Of a stretch of DNA of 64,000 nucleotides, positions 1 to 8,129 are shown piece after piece. The notes under the pieces are model-generated. The model was given only the letters and a program-made list of their open reading frames with translations. It had not been told where the DNA came from and made no database searches. Within the stretch, counting starts at the first letter, position 1, and each line of letters opens with the position of its first letter. The stretch is from assembly GCF_900638335.1 (NCBI RefSeq), contig NZ_LR134508.1, forward strand, positions 1,426,001 through 1,490,000, read 5' to 3'. A program made the translations under genes and the position numbers. This stretch comes from Campylobacter lari. Lineage in GTDB: Bacteria > Campylobacterota > Campylobacteria > Campylobacterales > Campylobacteraceae.

Positions 1-781
1 CGATTTTTTTTCTTTTATTCTCTTTTATTTTTTCCTTTTTATCTTCTTCTTGATTTTGTTCAATATATAAAATATCAACAAGATTTTCTATCTGGATTTT
101 AAGTTCTTGATGTTGCTCTAAAATATTATAATATTGAAATATAATTTTCCATATTGCATGTTTTTGTTGATAGTTATAGTGCACTGGATTACTAAAAAAA
201 TACTTTAGATTAAAAACATAAAAATCTTTTTTAATATCAATAACATCATGATAATTTTCTTTATCTATAATGCTTGAAGTTAAATTCAAATAATGCTCCA
301 TTTTTTCACGATAAACCAAAGAAAGCGCAAACATAATCATTGTATCGTTAAATTTACTTTCACAATTATTAAATTTAGCCTGAAATAAAAAGCCTTTTTC
401 TGAAAACACAACTTTAATATCTGGATTATCATAACAATTTGATTTATCTATTTTTAATGTAGAACTACCTCTTAATAGTTGCGATATTTTACCATCATTC
501 ATATTTTCATCAGTATATGCAACTATATGATCTATCACACCTTTTTTAAATTGACAATACTCTTGACTTACCGAGACTCCATCTTTTATACATATAATAC
601 ATATATCAAAAATTTTATATATTAATATTGTATCTTTAGCATGCTTTTGATCTTCTATATTGGTATAAATTTCTAAATTTTGAGCCAAAAAGGTATGAAA
701 AAAATCTTTTGTTCTTGTATCTTTTTTAAATTTATCCTTGCAAAAATTTTCGATAATTTTAACTTGATATGTATTTATCAT
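1..781 (-). CDS. Unrecognised protein, N-terminal 260 residues, runs off the left edge
   Basis: An uninterrupted reading frame starts at ATG 781-779 and is still open at base 2, so at least 260 residues are present and the C-terminus lies outside the window. The protein begins MINTYQVKIIENFCKDKFKK. It is rich in Lys, Ile and Asn and has several Cys residues. The last visible 20 or so residues are very Lys/Glu-rich and probably helical or coiled. I see no signal peptide and do not recognise the family. It is encoded downstream of the tRNA cluster, separated from tRNA-Leu by about 95 AT-rich bases that could hold its promoter. The long frame with no stop in a 28-30% GC genome supports a real gene; function unknown. 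Confidence 0.7.
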   Translation of the reverse strand, partial: MINTYQVKIIENFCKDKFKKDTRTKDFFHTFLAQNLEIYTNIEDQKHAKDTILIYKIFDICIICIKDGVSVSQEYCQFKKGVIDHIVAYTDENMNDGKISQLLRGSSTLKIDKSNCYDNPDIKVVFSEKGFLFQAKFNNCESKFNDTMIMFALSLVYREKMEHYLNLTSSIIDKENYHDVIDIKKDFYVFNLKYFFSNPVHYNYQQKHAIWKIIFQYYNILEQHQELKIQIENLVDILYIEQNQEEDKKEKIKENKRKKI

Positions 782-875
782 GACATCTTCTTATAATATT
801 ATAAATTTAACTTATTGTTATAAATACGATTAAGATGAATCGCGAAATTAAATACTTAAAAGAATTTTAAATTAG

Positions 876-960
876 TGGTGCGGATGAAAGGACTTGAACC
901 TTCACGCATTGCTGCACCAGATCCTAAGTCTGGCGTGTCTGCCAATTTCACCACATCCGC
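876..960 (-). tRNA. tRNA-Leu (anticodon UAG)
   Basis: The minus strand gives a long-variable-arm tRNA with acceptor GCGGATG pairing with CATCCGC and an encoded CCA end at 878-876. The anticodon stem CCAGA/TCTGG encloses loop CTTAGGA, giving anticodon UAG (leucine, CUA). It is the last tRNA of a five-gene minus-strand cluster. Confidence 0.95.
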
Positions 961-965
961 AAAAG

Positions 966-1042
966 TGGTACGCTCAAGAGGATTCGAACCTCTGACCTAC
1001 GGCTTAGAAGGCCGTTGCTCTATCCAGCTGAGCTATGAGCGC
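966..1042 (-). tRNA. tRNA-Arg (anticodon UCU)
   Basis: The minus strand gives a 77-base tRNA with acceptor GCGCTCA/TGAGCGT, encoded CCA, and T-loop GGTTCGAATCC. The anticodon loop CTTCTAA gives UCU, reading AGA/AGG arginine codons, the main Arg codons in AT-rich genomes. It lies only a few bases from tRNA-Leu in the same cluster. Confidence 0.95.
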
Positions 1043-1069
1043 ATAAAAATAAAAGTAACAATAGGCTTA

Positions 1070-1146
1070 TGGTGCGCTCGATAGGAATCGAACCCATAAC
1101 CTACAGATCCGAAGTCTGTCGCTCTATCCAGTTGAGCTACGAGCGC
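1070..1146 (-). tRNA. tRNA-Arg (anticodon UCG)
   Basis: The minus strand gives a cloverleaf with acceptor GCGCTCG/CGAGCGC and encoded CCA. The stem ACAGA/TCTGT encloses loop CTTCGGA, so the anticodon is UCG (arginine CGA, possibly other CGN). It is adjacent to the UCU arginine tRNA but clearly differs from it in the arms, so this is not a simple recent duplicate. Confidence 0.93.
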
Positions 1147-1149
1147 TGA

Positions 1150-1227
1150 TGGGGTGAGTGATGGGAATCGAACCCACGACCCTCAGGACCACAATCTGAT
1201 GCTCTAACCGACTGAGCTACACTCACC
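1150..1227 (-). tRNA. tRNA-His (anticodon GUG)
   Basis: The minus strand begins GGTGAGTG and ends CACTCACC-CCA, giving the extra G-1:C73 pair diagnostic of tRNA-His. The anticodon is GUG. One mismatch appears at the base of the anticodon stem. Confidence 0.94.
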
Positions 1228-1238
1228 ATTTATAAAAA

Positions 1239-1316
1239 TGGTCGGGGTGAAAGGATTCGAACCTTCGGCCCCTTGGTCCCAAACCAAGTGCGCTAACCAG
1301 ACTGCGCTACACCCCG
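1239..1316 (-). tRNA. tRNA-Pro (anticodon UGG)
   Basis: The minus strand has acceptor CGGGGTG/CACCCCG, encoded CCA and anticodon UGG for proline. It is the first gene of the tRNA transcript, starting about 20 bases downstream of the -10 element at 1337-1342. Confidence 0.95.
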
Positions 1317-1336
1317 ATGTACAAAAATAAAGCGTT

Positions 1337-1365
1337 ATTTTACATAAAAAAATATTAAAAGTCAA
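1337..1365 (-). promoter_or_regulatory. Sigma-70 promoter of the tRNA cluster
   Basis: Read on the minus strand: -35 TTGACT (1365-1360), a spacer of exactly 17 bases ending in TG, then -10 TAAAAT (1342-1337). The -35 is unusually good for Campylobacter, where -35 boxes are usually weak, which suits a strong stable-RNA promoter. Confidence 0.75.
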
Positions 1366-1370
1366 GATAA

Positions 1371-1403
1371 AAAATATTTAGCATAAAAAATGCTAAATAT
1401 TTT
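1371..1403 (-). terminator. Hairpin terminator after terC
   Basis: A perfect 14-bp inverted repeat (1371-1384 with 1390-1403) with a 5-base A/T loop overlaps the terC stop codon. The stem is AT-rich and followed by T-rich sequence on the minus strand. It separates the terC operon from the tRNA promoter. Confidence 0.6.
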
Positions 1404-2124
1404 AAGAATTGTTTGCTTGTTTTTTTTGTGAAATGATGTTTAAAATTTCAACTATCAAAGAAAAAGCCATAGCTGTATAAATATATGCTTTATCTATATG
1501 AATATCAAAACTTTCACATACTAAAACAAAGCCTATCATTACTAAAAATGCCAAAGCTAAGATTTTAATACTTGGATATTTTTCTACAAAATCTGCAATT
1601 GGTTTAGAAGCAAAAAGCATAACTAAAACTGCAACAATAACAGCAATAATCATAATCTCTATATCTTGAGCAATACCCACAGCAGTAATAACACTATCAA
1701 GAGAAAATACTATGTCTATAACAGCTATTTCAGCTACTACAACCCAAAGTTTGTTGCTAATTTTTATATTGCTTTGACTTTCCTCTTGGTGCGTTATACT
1801 TTCTTTAATTTCTTTAATAGACTTAACTATTAAAAATAATCCTCCAAGCAAAAGCACCAAATCCCTGCCTGAAATTTCATTGCCTAATATACTAAACAAA
1901 GGCGTAACAAGCTTCATCACCCAAAATAAAGACAATAATAATAAAATTCTAGTAATCATCGCAAAAGCAAGACCTAAAACCCTACCCTTGTCTCTATGCT
2001 CTGGCGGTAATTTAGAAACTAAAATCGCTAGAAAAATGATATTATCAATCCCTAGTACAATCTCCAAAGCTGTAAGAGTAAGCAATACCACCCAAGCATC
2101 TACACTAAAAATCCATTCAAACAT
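1402..2124 (-). CDS. TerC family integral membrane protein
   Basis: The 240-residue protein matches the TerC/Alx family of multi-pass membrane proteins implicated in metal (Mn) homeostasis and tellurium resistance. The family acidic motifs lie in membrane segments: GIDNIIFLA at about 25-33 and SLDSVITA at about 141-148. About seven hydrophobic segments are visible, with a charged cytoplasmic loop at residues 101-125. The start is supported by an AAGGAAA ribosome site 4 bases before the ATG. It is the last gene of the tig-to-terC run and ends in the hairpin at 1371-1403. The transported substrate cannot be told from sequence. Confidence 0.88.
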   Translation of the reverse strand: MFEWIFSVDAWVVLLTLTALEIVLGIDNIIFLAILVSKLPPEHRDKGRVLGLAFAMITRILLLLSLFWVMKLVTPLFSILGNEISGRDLVLLLGGLFLIVKSIKEIKESITHQEESQSNIKISNKLWVVVAEIAVIDIVFSLDSVITAVGIAQDIEIMIIAVIVAVLVMLFASKPIADFVEKYPSIKILALAFLVMIGFVLVCESFDIHIDKAYIYTAMAFSLIVEILNIISQKKQANNS

Positions 2125-2165
2125 TTACTTTCCTTAAACAAAAGCGTAATTATACTGATGAAAAA

Positions 2166-2738
2166 TTAATCATTTTCAAAAATTTTTACAATAGTTTCAG
2201 GTAAAAGTGTATATTCAAGCTCGTGAATTTTTGCTTCAAATTCTTCAAAGTTTAATTTGGCTTTTTCAAAGGCTTTTTGAGCAATGATTTTACCACCATC
2301 AAGCTCTTCATTAACCCAATGCACACTAATGCCTGCTACTTTCATATCACTTTCATAGCTTTCTTTGATAGCATGAGCACCTTTGAATAAAGGAAGCAAA
2401 GAAGGATGAAGATTAATAGCTTTTATATTTTGAGTGAAAACAGGACTTAAAATTCGCATAAATCCTGCCAAGATAGTCAAATCTGCTTGACTTTCTTTTA
2501 TAATTTTTACTAATTCTGCATCAAATTCTTCTCTTGAAGTAAATTTTTCATGCTCTATGATTTTGGTATCAAGACCATATTTTAAAGCTCTTTGTGTACC
2601 ATAAGCTTCTTTTTTATTGCACACACACAAAACCACTTCAAAGGTATTTTTACCAAAAGTTTTTTTATGTAATTTTTCTAAAATATTTTCTAAATTACTT
2701 CCATTACCACTAAATAAAACTGCTAATTTTATAAGCAT
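2166..2738 (-). CDS. purN: Phosphoribosylglycinamide formyltransferase PurN
   Basis: This 190-residue cytoplasmic enzyme transfers a formyl group from 10-formyl-THF to GAR in purine synthesis. Visible motifs are FSGNGSNLENIL near the N-terminus (phosphate binding) and NLHPSLLP, carrying the catalytic Asn109 and His111; the catalytic Asp is in ELDGGK (Asp147). Length is typical of PurN. Its start overlaps the end of nnr by 10 bases, suggesting translational coupling. Confidence 0.95.
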   Translation of the reverse strand: MLIKLAVLFSGNGSNLENILEKLHKKTFGKNTFEVVLCVCNKKEAYGTQRALKYGLDTKIIEHEKFTSREEFDAELVKIIKESQADLTILAGFMRILSPVFTQNIKAINLHPSLLPLFKGAHAIKESYESDMKVAGISVHWVNEELDGGKIIAQKAFEKAKLNFEEFEAKIHELEYTLLPETIVKIFEND

Positions 2739-4075
2739 TTTAACCCCTTTATTAATTTTAAAGCGTCAAAGCTGATTTTATTTTTCTTATAATTTTTAGC
2801 CACCAAAGCATGGGCTAATACTGCATTTTTAGCAGCTTCTAAAGCATTAAATTTAGCTCCAAGTAAAGCTGCTATCATACCACTTAGCACATCCCCACTT
2901 CCACCTTTTGCTAAAGCTTCATTGCCACAATTTATTACAAAAAGTTTTTCCTTTTGAGCGATGATGGGATTAGCCCCTTTTAATACCAAAACACATTGGA
3001 ATTTAAAACTAAATTTTCTTGCATAAAAAAAGCGTTTGTTTTGAATTTTTTCTACGCTTATATCCTCATTAAAACAAAGTTTTAAAAGCATAGAAAACTC
3101 TTTAGGATGAGGGGTTAAAACAACATCTTCTCTATTAAGATATGAAAGTAAATTTTCACTTTGAAAACAATTTGCATCTAAAACTAAAGGAATGTTTTTT
3201 AATCTTTCATCTTTTAAAATACTTAAATCATCAAGTCCCATGCCTATAGCAGCTGCATTTATTTTATCTTCAATATCATCTTTTAGCATAATCAAAGGCG
3301 AAAAGCTTTCTTTAGCTACTAAAGATATAAGCCCTGCTCCAAACTCTAAAGCACCAAGTCCAGCTAAAGTACCCGCGCTTTTATTTGCAAAAATATAAAC
3401 ATGGCCAAAATCACCTTTATTTGAGTTAGCCTTTTTTGTAATGAGTTTTAAATCTTTTTTTTCTAGTAAAAAGCTCGAAGTATTTTGCATATAAGGTTTT
3501 AAACCCAAATTCGCAATTTTAATTTTACCTACAAATTCTTTTGCAAAATCTTCTAATAAAATTTCTTTAATTACCCCCATGCAAAGAGTGTAATCAGCCT
3601 TAAAACATAACTCTTGTCCAAGCCCGCTAGGAATATCACAAGCTATTTTTAAAGCCTTACTTTTAGCAATTTTTTTAAAAATTCTTTGTAAATTTTCATC
3701 TAAAGCTTTATTTAAACCACTTCCAAAAACACAATCAACTATGATGTCAAAATCTTTAAATTTAGGTTCTTTTTTTAAAAAATTAAAACCTATATTTTTT
3801 AAAATTTGCTCTTGCTTGATAAACATTGTACTTTTTTTATATGGCATAACATAAGCAAAAGCTTTTTTTAAATGCCTTATAGCCACAAGTCCATCAGCTC
3901 CATTTCCACCAGTACCAAGTAAGAATAAAATTTTCGCATTTTTTATGTTTTTACTTTTTTTCTTAATCAAATTTGCAAGCTCTATACCTGCATTTTCCAT
4001 CATTAAAAACTCATCCAAGCCTTTTTCAACAAGCTCTTTTTCATAAGAAACATTATCTTTAAATACTGCTTTCAT
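2729..4075 (-). CDS. nnr: Bifunctional NAD(P)H-hydrate epimerase/dehydratase
   Basis: A two-domain NAD(P)HX repair enzyme of 448 residues. The N-terminal YjeF epimerase domain carries GTGGNGADG at about 54-62. The C-terminal ADP/ATP-dependent dehydratase, of the ribokinase-like fold, carries GGSGDVLSG at about 391-399. The protein epimerises and dehydrates damaged hydrated NADH/NADPH. It overlaps rmuC upstream by 17 bases and purN downstream by 10, so the genes are probably cotranscribed. The N-terminal domain looks slightly divergent but intact. Confidence 0.92.
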   Translation of the reverse strand: MKAVFKDNVSYEKELVEKGLDEFLMMENAGIELANLIKKKSKNIKNAKILFLLGTGGNGADGLVAIRHLKKAFAYVMPYKKSTMFIKQEQILKNIGFNFLKKEPKFKDFDIIVDCVFGSGLNKALDENLQRIFKKIAKSKALKIACDIPSGLGQELCFKADYTLCMGVIKEILLEDFAKEFVGKIKIANLGLKPYMQNTSSFLLEKKDLKLITKKANSNKGDFGHVYIFANKSAGTLAGLGALEFGAGLISLVAKESFSPLIMLKDDIEDKINAAAIGMGLDDLSILKDERLKNIPLVLDANCFQSENLLSYLNREDVVLTPHPKEFSMLLKLCFNEDISVEKIQNKRFFYARKFSFKFQCVLVLKGANPIIAQKEKLFVINCGNEALAKGGSGDVLSGMIAALLGAKFNALEAAKNAVLAHALVAKNYKKNKISFDALKLIKGLKCL

Positions 4076-5399
4076 CGCTCATCTCACATTTTATAAGCTT
4101 TTGGGTTTTAGCGCCTAGCTCTTTAAGCTTTATCACTCTTGAAGCGATATTTCCACTTCCATGAGTAAGCTTTGTTTGCATATTATCTACATTTGTGTTT
4201 AATCTTTTGATGTTTTCTTTGATTTTTTCAAAATCATCTAAAACACCTGCAAATTTATCATGAAATTTACCAAGCTCATCAAAAGCTTTTAGGATATTTT
4301 CATTACTTTGTATATTTTTCCATGAAATATTTATAGTATTTAACGCCATAAAAAGAGTATTTGGTGTAGTTAAATAAACCTTTTTTTTATAAGCATATTG
4401 ATAAATTTCAAGATCTACATTTAAAATCAAATCTAAGATATTTTGATAAGGTATAAAAAGCAAAACAAACTCATAAGTGTGTTTATCATACTGCATATAA
4501 GGCTTTTTGGCTAACTCATCAATTCTTGATTTTAGATTATAAGCTAAACCAAGACAGGTGTTTTTATTAACATCTTCAAAAGCAAAATCACTTGGCAAAG
4601 AAAATTTTGCATCTATGATTATACTTTTTTGTTTATCTAAAAACACAACCGCATCAGGAATATAGGTTTTACCCTCATCTTGAAATCTCTCTTGCAATTT
4701 ATACTGCACACCCTCTACTAAGCCACTATTTTCTAAAACTGATTTTAGTTGCAATTCTGCAAAATTACCACGAATTTTTTTATCACCCTTTAAAATTTTA
4801 GCTAGCTTATCTGCGTTTTCTGTTATATTTTGACTAAATTTAAACATATGATCGATTTGTGTTTTAATGCTAACTTCATTTTGGCTAAGTTTTTCACTGT
4901 ATTCTTTAACACTTTTTTTCACAGGCAAGAAAATTTCTTCTAAGATTTTTTTTGTATCTTCATTGAGCATAAGTTTGTTTTGGCTTAAAATATTAGCATT
5001 TTGTTTTTGTAAATTTTGTTCTAATTCTTGTTTTAATTCTGCTAAACCTTGCTTATATTTTTCTTCTAGTTTTATTAAGGTTTGAGTGTATTCTTCTTTT
5101 AAATTCGCACGCTCTTTTAAATGTATATTTAAAAGTTCTTGCTGAGTTTGTTCTTTTTGAGCTAATTTTGCTTCTAATGCCTCATTTTTAGATAAATATA
5201 ATATTTTTTCATCTAAAAGTTTGGAATTTTTTTCCATAAGTGTAGTTTTTTCAAGCTCTAAATTAGCAAGTTGATTTTGTAAGGCTATATTGCTTTGGTT
5301 TAAAAACTCCAATTTTGCTTTTTCTTTTTGGCTTTTAAACACATACCATATAAAAGCTAAAATTACAACAACTAAAAAGGCTATCAAGATATTTTCCAT
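4059..5399 (-). CDS. rmuC: DNA recombination protein RmuC family
   Basis: The 446-residue protein has an N-terminal membrane anchor (about 4-20) and a long Lys/Glu/Gln coiled coil to about residue 150. The RmuC domain follows, with a PD-(D/E)XK-like signature around IPDAVVFLDKQKSIIIDAKF (about 243-262). RmuC limits inversions between short repeats in E. coli, presumably as a nuclease. The ATG lies 2 bases after the upstream NYN gene's stop, indicating an operon. Family confident; enzymatic activity inferred. Confidence 0.9.
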   Translation of the reverse strand: MENILIAFLVVVILAFIWYVFKSQKEKAKLEFLNQSNIALQNQLANLELEKTTLMEKNSKLLDEKILYLSKNEALEAKLAQKEQTQQELLNIHLKERANLKEEYTQTLIKLEEKYKQGLAELKQELEQNLQKQNANILSQNKLMLNEDTKKILEEIFLPVKKSVKEYSEKLSQNEVSIKTQIDHMFKFSQNITENADKLAKILKGDKKIRGNFAELQLKSVLENSGLVEGVQYKLQERFQDEGKTYIPDAVVFLDKQKSIIIDAKFSLPSDFAFEDVNKNTCLGLAYNLKSRIDELAKKPYMQYDKHTYEFVLLFIPYQNILDLILNVDLEIYQYAYKKKVYLTTPNTLFMALNTINISWKNIQSNENILKAFDELGKFHDKFAGVLDDFEKIKENIKRLNTNVDNMQTKLTHGSGNIASRVIKLKELGAKTQKLIKCEMSDESSI

Positions 5400-5401
5400 T
5401 A

Positions 5402-6091
5402 TTAAGCCTTTGTTTTTTCAATAAGAAAATAAATATTTTTTTCATTACCTTCTTTAAATTGTTTCATTTGTGGTAAAAACTCTTTTACTAAAGCTCTAAA
5501 ATTTTTAAAACCAAAATTTTGAGGGATAAAATTTGCGTGTTTTCTATTCATATTAGTGCGAATTTGAGCATATTCAGCACGACCTTTTTCTTCTATCAAG
5601 GCTTCTGTGATATTGATTAAATCTTTGATATACTCTTTGGTACTTAATACTTTTTCTTTAGATTCATCTTGATCTAAATAAAAAAATTCACTAAAAGAAT
5701 TCACATAAGATTTTACAGCTTGTTTTAAACCCATACCTATAACTTGCTTTTTGCCTTCTTTAAGCCTTTGGATTAAACTAGTATAATCACTATCGCTTGA
5801 AACAATGACAAAAATATCAATATCTTTTTCATAAAAAAAACTCATAATCTCAGTGATTAAGTACATATCACTTGAGTTTTTATTAGCTATAAAATTAAAT
5901 TGTTGCATAGCGATGATAGAATATTGTGCGATTTGTTCTTTCCAATTTTGTATATTTTTTTGTGTCCAATCTCCATAAATTCGTTTTATAACAATTTCTC
6001 CATAATCAGAAGCGATGTCAAAAATTGATTTTGCATATTTTGAAGGAATATTTTCTGCATCAATAAAGATCGCCACACTTTTGTTATCCAT
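5402..6091 (-). CDS. NYN domain ribonuclease-like protein with C-terminal LOTUS-type domain
   Basis: A 229-residue protein starting VAIFIDAENIPSK, the first acidic motif of the NYN (PIN-like) nuclease fold. VIVSSDSDYTSLIQRLKE around 97-114 supplies the second acidic cluster. Residues about 155-215 form a winged-helix OST-HTH/LOTUS-like unit. NYN-LOTUS proteins are thought to act on RNA; the target is unknown. The start is set by an AGGAG site. It sits between the ComM-like ATPase and RmuC with gaps of 8 and 2 bases, so it is part of the same transcript. Confidence 0.82.
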   Translation of the reverse strand: MDNKSVAIFIDAENIPSKYAKSIFDIASDYGEIVIKRIYGDWTQKNIQNWKEQIAQYSIIAMQQFNFIANKNSSDMYLITEIMSFFYEKDIDIFVIVSSDSDYTSLIQRLKEGKKQVIGMGLKQAVKSYVNSFSEFFYLDQDESKEKVLSTKEYIKDLINITEALIEEKGRAEYAQIRTNMNRKHANFIPQNFGFKNFRALVKEFLPQMKQFKEGNEKNIYFLIEKTKA

Positions 6092-6099
6092 TTTTACTC

Positions 6100-7608
6100 C
6101 TATGTAGTTCTCATTCTAAAACTTAATGCTTTTAAAATATGAGTTTTTAAGATCAACTCACTTTGTTCTAAATCTGCAATGGTTCTTGCTACTTTTATGG
6201 TTTTATTCACCCCTCTTTGAGAAAGATTATACGAATTTATAGCCTTTTGTAAAATTTCGTTCGCAGTAGAATCTAAAACACAAAATTGCTTCAGTTGTTC
6301 ATCATTTAATTTAGCATTAAATTCTTCTTGCTTTCTTTGCTTTTGAAATAAAAATCCTTTAAAAACCATTTCACTCATCTGTTCAGAGCTTAAGCTTGTT
6401 TTATCTTCATGTGAAATCTCATCCATAGCTACATAAAGATCAATCCTATCTAAAATAGGAGATGAAATTTTATTTTTATATTTTTTAATTTCCATCTCTT
6501 GACAACGACATACAAGACTTTTAGAAAATAAATTTCCACAAGGGCAAGGATTTTGCGCACAAGCAAATAAAAATTTAGTCTCATAAATCACTTTGGTATT
6601 AACTCTTGAAATAAGAATTTTAAAATCCTCTAGCGGCTCTCTTAAACTTTCTATGATTTGTTTTGAAAAATGAGGAAACTCATCAAAAAACAAAACTCCT
6701 CCATTTGCAAGTGCTATTTCTCCTATCTTGGCATTTTTGGTTCCTCCGCCAAAAATACTAGCCCTAGTACTTGTATGATGAGGACTTCTAAAAACCCTAC
6801 TAGCACTGAAATCATCGTCTAAAGAATTTAATGACTTATAAGCATTTTGAGCTAAAATTTCTTTCAAACTTTGCGGTGGCATGATAAAAGGAAGTCTTTT
6901 AGCGCACATACTTTTACCACTACCTGGACTACCTTCAAATAAAATATTATGCATACCCAAAGCTGCTATTATACAAGCAAATTTAGCATTTTCCTGACCC
7001 TTAACTTCTTTAAAATCATAAGGGTAAATGGTATTTTTTATATATTTTTGGTTATTAATTTCTATGGCATTTTCGAATAAAGGGTGAGCATTATTTATAT
7101 GATAATTCTCATAATTTTTTTCTTTAAAAAAGTCCATAGCTTGAGCTAAATTTTCCAAAGCATAAATTGTTAAATTAGGTATCATCGAAGCTTTTTGCGC
7201 TATGGTTTTTGGTACTACTACTTTGGCATTTTGTACTTTTGCACTTAAAAAAAGTAAGATAGAAAATAAACTAGCAGTACTTTTTATACTTCCATCTAAA
7301 CCAAGTTCTCCAAAAACAAAAAAGTCATCTAAATTTTCTTTTTGAAATAAAATCAAAATCGCAATAGCCAAATCAAAATGAGAGCCATTTTTAGGGATAT
7401 CTGATGGACTAAGATTGATAGTGATTTTTTGTGCTGGGAAATTAAAATTTTGACTTAGTAAAGTCGCTTTAACTCTTTCTGTGCTTTCTTTGATAGTAGA
7501 ATTCGCAAGGCCTACTATACTAAAACCTGGCAAACCTCTTGTGAAAGTTGATTCTACATCGATAATATCAAGCTCTGTAGAAAAACTTGCACATTTTAGT
7601 TTTTTCAT
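6100..7608 (-). CDS. YifB/ComM-family Mg chelatase-like AAA+ ATPase
   Basis: The 502-residue protein has an N-terminal Lon-like ChlI domain (to about 170). Next comes an AAA+ core with Walker A GSPGSGKS (226-233) and Walker B GVLFFDEFPH (about 300). After that comes a Cys-rich stretch NPCPCGNLF...VCRC and a C-terminal helical subdomain. ComM is a helicase that promotes branch migration during natural transformation in Vibrio and others, and Campylobacter is naturally competent, so this is a plausible role. It overlaps def by 4 bases. Confidence 0.9.
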   Translation of the reverse strand: MKKLKCASFSTELDIIDVESTFTRGLPGFSIVGLANSTIKESTERVKATLLSQNFNFPAQKITINLSPSDIPKNGSHFDLAIAILILFQKENLDDFFVFGELGLDGSIKSTASLFSILLFLSAKVQNAKVVVPKTIAQKASMIPNLTIYALENLAQAMDFFKEKNYENYHINNAHPLFENAIEINNQKYIKNTIYPYDFKEVKGQENAKFACIIAALGMHNILFEGSPGSGKSMCAKRLPFIMPPQSLKEILAQNAYKSLNSLDDDFSASRVFRSPHHTSTRASIFGGGTKNAKIGEIALANGGVLFFDEFPHFSKQIIESLREPLEDFKILISRVNTKVIYETKFLFACAQNPCPCGNLFSKSLVCRCQEMEIKKYKNKISSPILDRIDLYVAMDEISHEDKTSLSSEQMSEMVFKGFLFQKQRKQEEFNAKLNDEQLKQFCVLDSTANEILQKAINSYNLSQRGVNKTIKVARTIADLEQSELILKTHILKALSFRMRTT

Positions 7609-8129
7609 TTGTTCTTTTTGGATTTTTTCTTAAAGTCTTTGTCAAATTTTTGGCGTTTTAAAAAAGAAAGTTTTTCTATAAATAAATGCCCATCAAGATG
7701 ATCAACTTCATGTTGAATAGCCACTGCTAAAAAATCATGCGCTTGTAAAGTTTGTGGCTTGCCAAATCTATCTTGATAATCAAGTTGTATATTTTTATAA
7801 CGCATTACATCTTCATAAAAACCTGGTATGCTTAAACAACCCTCGTTACAAGAAATTTTTTCATCATCTAAAGGTGTTATAATAGGATTAATAATTTCTA
7901 AAAGAGTTTGTTTATCTTCTTTTTGCTCACCTTCTTCATCACCAATATCTACAAGCAAAGCTCTAATTGGCACATCAACTTGAATAGCAGCTAAGCCTAC
8001 GCCCTTATTAGCTATCATTGTTTCATACATATCATCTAAAAGTATATGTAAATCTTTATCAAAATTTTCTACTTTTTTTGACTCTAAAAATAATCTTGGA
8101 TTAGGATAGGTAATTATCTTTCTTATCAT
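7605..8129 (-). CDS. def: Peptide deformylase
   Basis: A 174-residue metalloenzyme that removes the formyl group from nascent proteins. All three family motifs are visible: GVGLAAIQ (43-50), EGCLS (96-100, metal Cys) and QHEVDH (139-144, metal His and catalytic Glu). A charged insertion (about 63-74, GDEEGEQKEDKQ) and a Lys-rich tail are mild peculiarities. It overlaps both neighbours by 4 bases, so it is translationally coupled in the operon. Confidence 0.96.
   Translation of the reverse strand: MIRKIITYPNPRLFLESKKVENFDKDLHILLDDMYETMIANKGVGLAAIQVDVPIRALLVDIGDEEGEQKEDKQTLLEIINPIITPLDDEKISCNEGCLSIPGFYEDVMRYKNIQLDYQDRFGKPQTLQAHDFLAVAIQHEVDHLDGHLFIEKLSFLKRQKFDKDFKKKSKKNK

Noticed and set aside
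875..1084. A 69-codon plus-strand reading frame containing GLEPSRIAAPDPKS-like sequence
   Set aside because: It runs antisense through the tRNA-Leu and tRNA-Arg genes; such phrases are a well-known translation artefact of tRNA sequences.
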